Positions 4,807 through 5,517 of a DNA stretch of 5,517 nucleotides are shown here, one piece after another. The notes below the pieces were generated by a model that worked only from the letters and a program-made list of their open reading frames with translations, searched no databases and was not told the DNA's origin. Origin of the DNA: Deltaproteobacteria bacterium (GTDB lineage: Bacteria; Desulfobacterota; BSN033; UBA1163); NCBI GenBank assembly GCA_016875155.1, contig VGSD01000218.1, forward strand, positions 1-5,517. Direction: 5' to 3'. Numbering within the stretch: the stretch's first letter is position 1; each line of letters begins with the position of its first letter. A program made the position numbers and the translations under genes.

Positions 4807-5400
4807 ATGCCTATTGAAAAATTGCGGATGGTCGTTCTGACCTCTCTGATGGCAGCCTTAATGGCTGTGGGAGCTTACATCCATATCCCTATAGGGCCAG
4901 TGCCCATTGTTTTAACCAACCTCTTCGTCCTTCTCTCAGGTCTGCTTCTCGGAAACCGCTGGGGACTCGCCAGCGCAGGCCTCTACCTTCTAGTTGGAGC
5001 CATCGGCATGCCTGTCTTTTACGGCGGAAAGGGAGGATTTGCCCATATTCTTGGTCCGACCGGTGGTTATCTATTCGGATTTGCCTTCTCAGCCTGGATT
5101 ACTGGTTTTATCTCTGAACGATTCCGCCATACAATAATGGGAGGGGTTATCGCTGTCATCATCGGATCGCTTGCCGTCTATGGTCTTGGAGTCCCCTGGC
5201 TCAAGATGATTACCAAGATGTCATGGAACAAAGCATGGATGGTCGGGATGCTGCCATTTCTCTTAGGAGATGGACTGAAGGCAGTCGTTGCCATTGTCCT
5301 GGCCCGTGCAGTCAGACCGATGTTGAATCGACAGACACAAATTGCCTCCACCCTCACCCCCACCCTCTCCCATCAAAGGGAGAGGGAGAGAGAGCAATGA
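4807..5400 (+). CDS. bioY: BioY, biotin ECF transporter S component
   Basis: Integral membrane protein that binds biotin and delivers it through an energy-coupling-factor ABC transporter. Of 197 residues, about 1-175 form the BioY fold with some six hydrophobic segments. Family landmarks are IPIGPVPIVLTNLF (27-40), the loop GMPVFYGGKGGFAHILGPTGGYLFGF (split here as GMPVFYGG at 67-74 and GPTGGYLFGF at 83-92), and LLGDGLKAVVA (152-162). The last ~17 residues (from S181, STLTPTLSHQ onward, ending REREREQ) are translation of a REP-like repeat and are not part of the normal family sequence. A BirA operator upstream indicates repression by biotin. The stop overlaps the next ATG as ATGA, linking it to an ABC ATPase and supporting a BioMNY-type operon. 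The start at 4807 is chosen on ribosome-site spacing. Specificity for biotin is supported by both sequence and operator. Confidence 0.95.
   Translation: MPIEKLRMVVLTSLMAALMAVGAYIHIPIGPVPIVLTNLFVLLSGLLLGNRWGLASAGLYLLVGAIGMPVFYGGKGGFAHILGPTGGYLFGFAFSAWITGFISERFRHTIMGGVIAVIIGSLAVYGLGVPWLKMITKMSWNKAWMVGMLPFLLGDGLKAVVAIVLARAVRPMLNRQTQIASTLTPTLSHQREREREQ
5354..5392 (+). repeat. REP-like palindromic element, copy D, inside bioY 3' end
   Basis: C-rich flank, then perfect arms CCCTCTCCC (5363-5371) and GGGAGAGGG (5378-5386) around a 6-base loop ATCAAA, one base longer than the other copies. A GAGAGAG run follows. It is translated as the hydrophilic tail of BioY, and its purine arm and run provide the likely ribosome site for the ATPase ATG at 5397. 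Confidence 0.85.
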
Positions 5401-5517
5401 TTGAACTCCAAAACCTCCATCATCGATATCCTGACGGGACTTATGCTTTGAGAGGAATAGATCTCACGATCTCAAAGGGTGAATTTCTTCTCATCTGCGG
5501 GTCCAACGGAAGCGGTA
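5397..5517 (+). CDS. ECF/biotin ABC transporter ATP-binding subunit, 3'-partial
   Basis: Forty residues are visible before the right edge. MIELQNLHHRYPDG is the usual opening of CbiO/EcfA-type ATPases. Y16 aligns with the aromatic A-loop region, followed by ALRGIDLTISKGEFLLICG and the start of Walker A, GSNGSG, cut off before the expected lysine. Together with bioY and the BirA operator this fits BioM, the cytoplasmic ATPase that energises biotin uptake; a shared EcfA or an unrelated cobalt/nickel-type ATPase cannot be excluded. The ATG overlaps the bioY stop as ATGA, so translation is probably coupled. Its ribosome site (GGGAGAGGGAGAGAGAG region) lies within REP-like copy D. Confidence 0.85.
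   Translation, partial: MIELQNLHHRYPDGTYALRGIDLTISKGEFLLICGSNGSG

Noticed and set aside
3299..5392. Recurrent palindromes as a CRISPR array
   Set aside because: The copies are irregularly spaced, in both orientations and partly inside a gene, without uniform spacers; they fit REP elements.

Overview
The window reads as a Gram-negative-style bacterial chromosome of intermediate GC. Compact genes sit in short operons, separated by intergenic stretches rich in small palindromic repeats. The repeat family, the rubrerythrin-type ferritin and a BirA-type biotin operator would suit a deltaproteobacterial (Desulfobacterota) or similar environmental lineage. Nothing here fixes the taxon, so this placement is inference only.

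Left part (1-3283): a probable two-gene DNA-modification or defence module. A large Eco57I/type IIG-like N6-adenine DNA methyltransferase enters from beyond the left edge. It carries intact SAM-binding (DPACGSGTF) and catalytic (NPPW) motifs and a C-terminal specificity-like region. It overlaps by 19 bases a 266-aa protein that looks like a divergent DprA/SMF (SLOG-superfamily Rossmann) protein lacking the usual DprA glycine motifs. The pair probably continues upstream, where a helicase or nuclease partner could lie.

Middle part (3284-4417): a stand-alone rubrerythrin-like diiron ferritin-fold protein on the + strand, with all six expected metal ligands. It is followed by a repeat-bearing convergent intergenic region and then a - strand gene for a four-helix membrane protein of the phage-holin-4/PF04020 family, with its own promoter and a strong ribosome site.

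Right part (4418-5517): a biotin-uptake operon. A near-perfect BirA operator (TTGTTAACC - 14 bases - GGTTGACAA) lies about 230 bases upstream of bioY, the substrate-binding component of an energy-coupling-factor transporter. An ABC ATPase gene (EcfA/BioM type) follows with an ATGA stop/start overlap and runs off the right edge. BioY would bind biotin in the membrane and the ATPase would power import. A transmembrane coupling protein (BioN/EcfT) would be expected just beyond the window.

A REP-like palindrome (CCCTCTCCC - 5 or 6 bases - GGGAGAGGG) occurs four times. One copy follows the DprA-like gene. Two form an inverted REPIN-like pair in the bioY leader. One is embedded in the 3' end of bioY, where it encodes the protein's last ~17 residues and supplies the purine-rich ribosome site of the next gene. 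The strongest observations are the methyltransferase/DprA-like pair, the BirA operator, and the domestication of the repeat at the bioY/ATPase junction.
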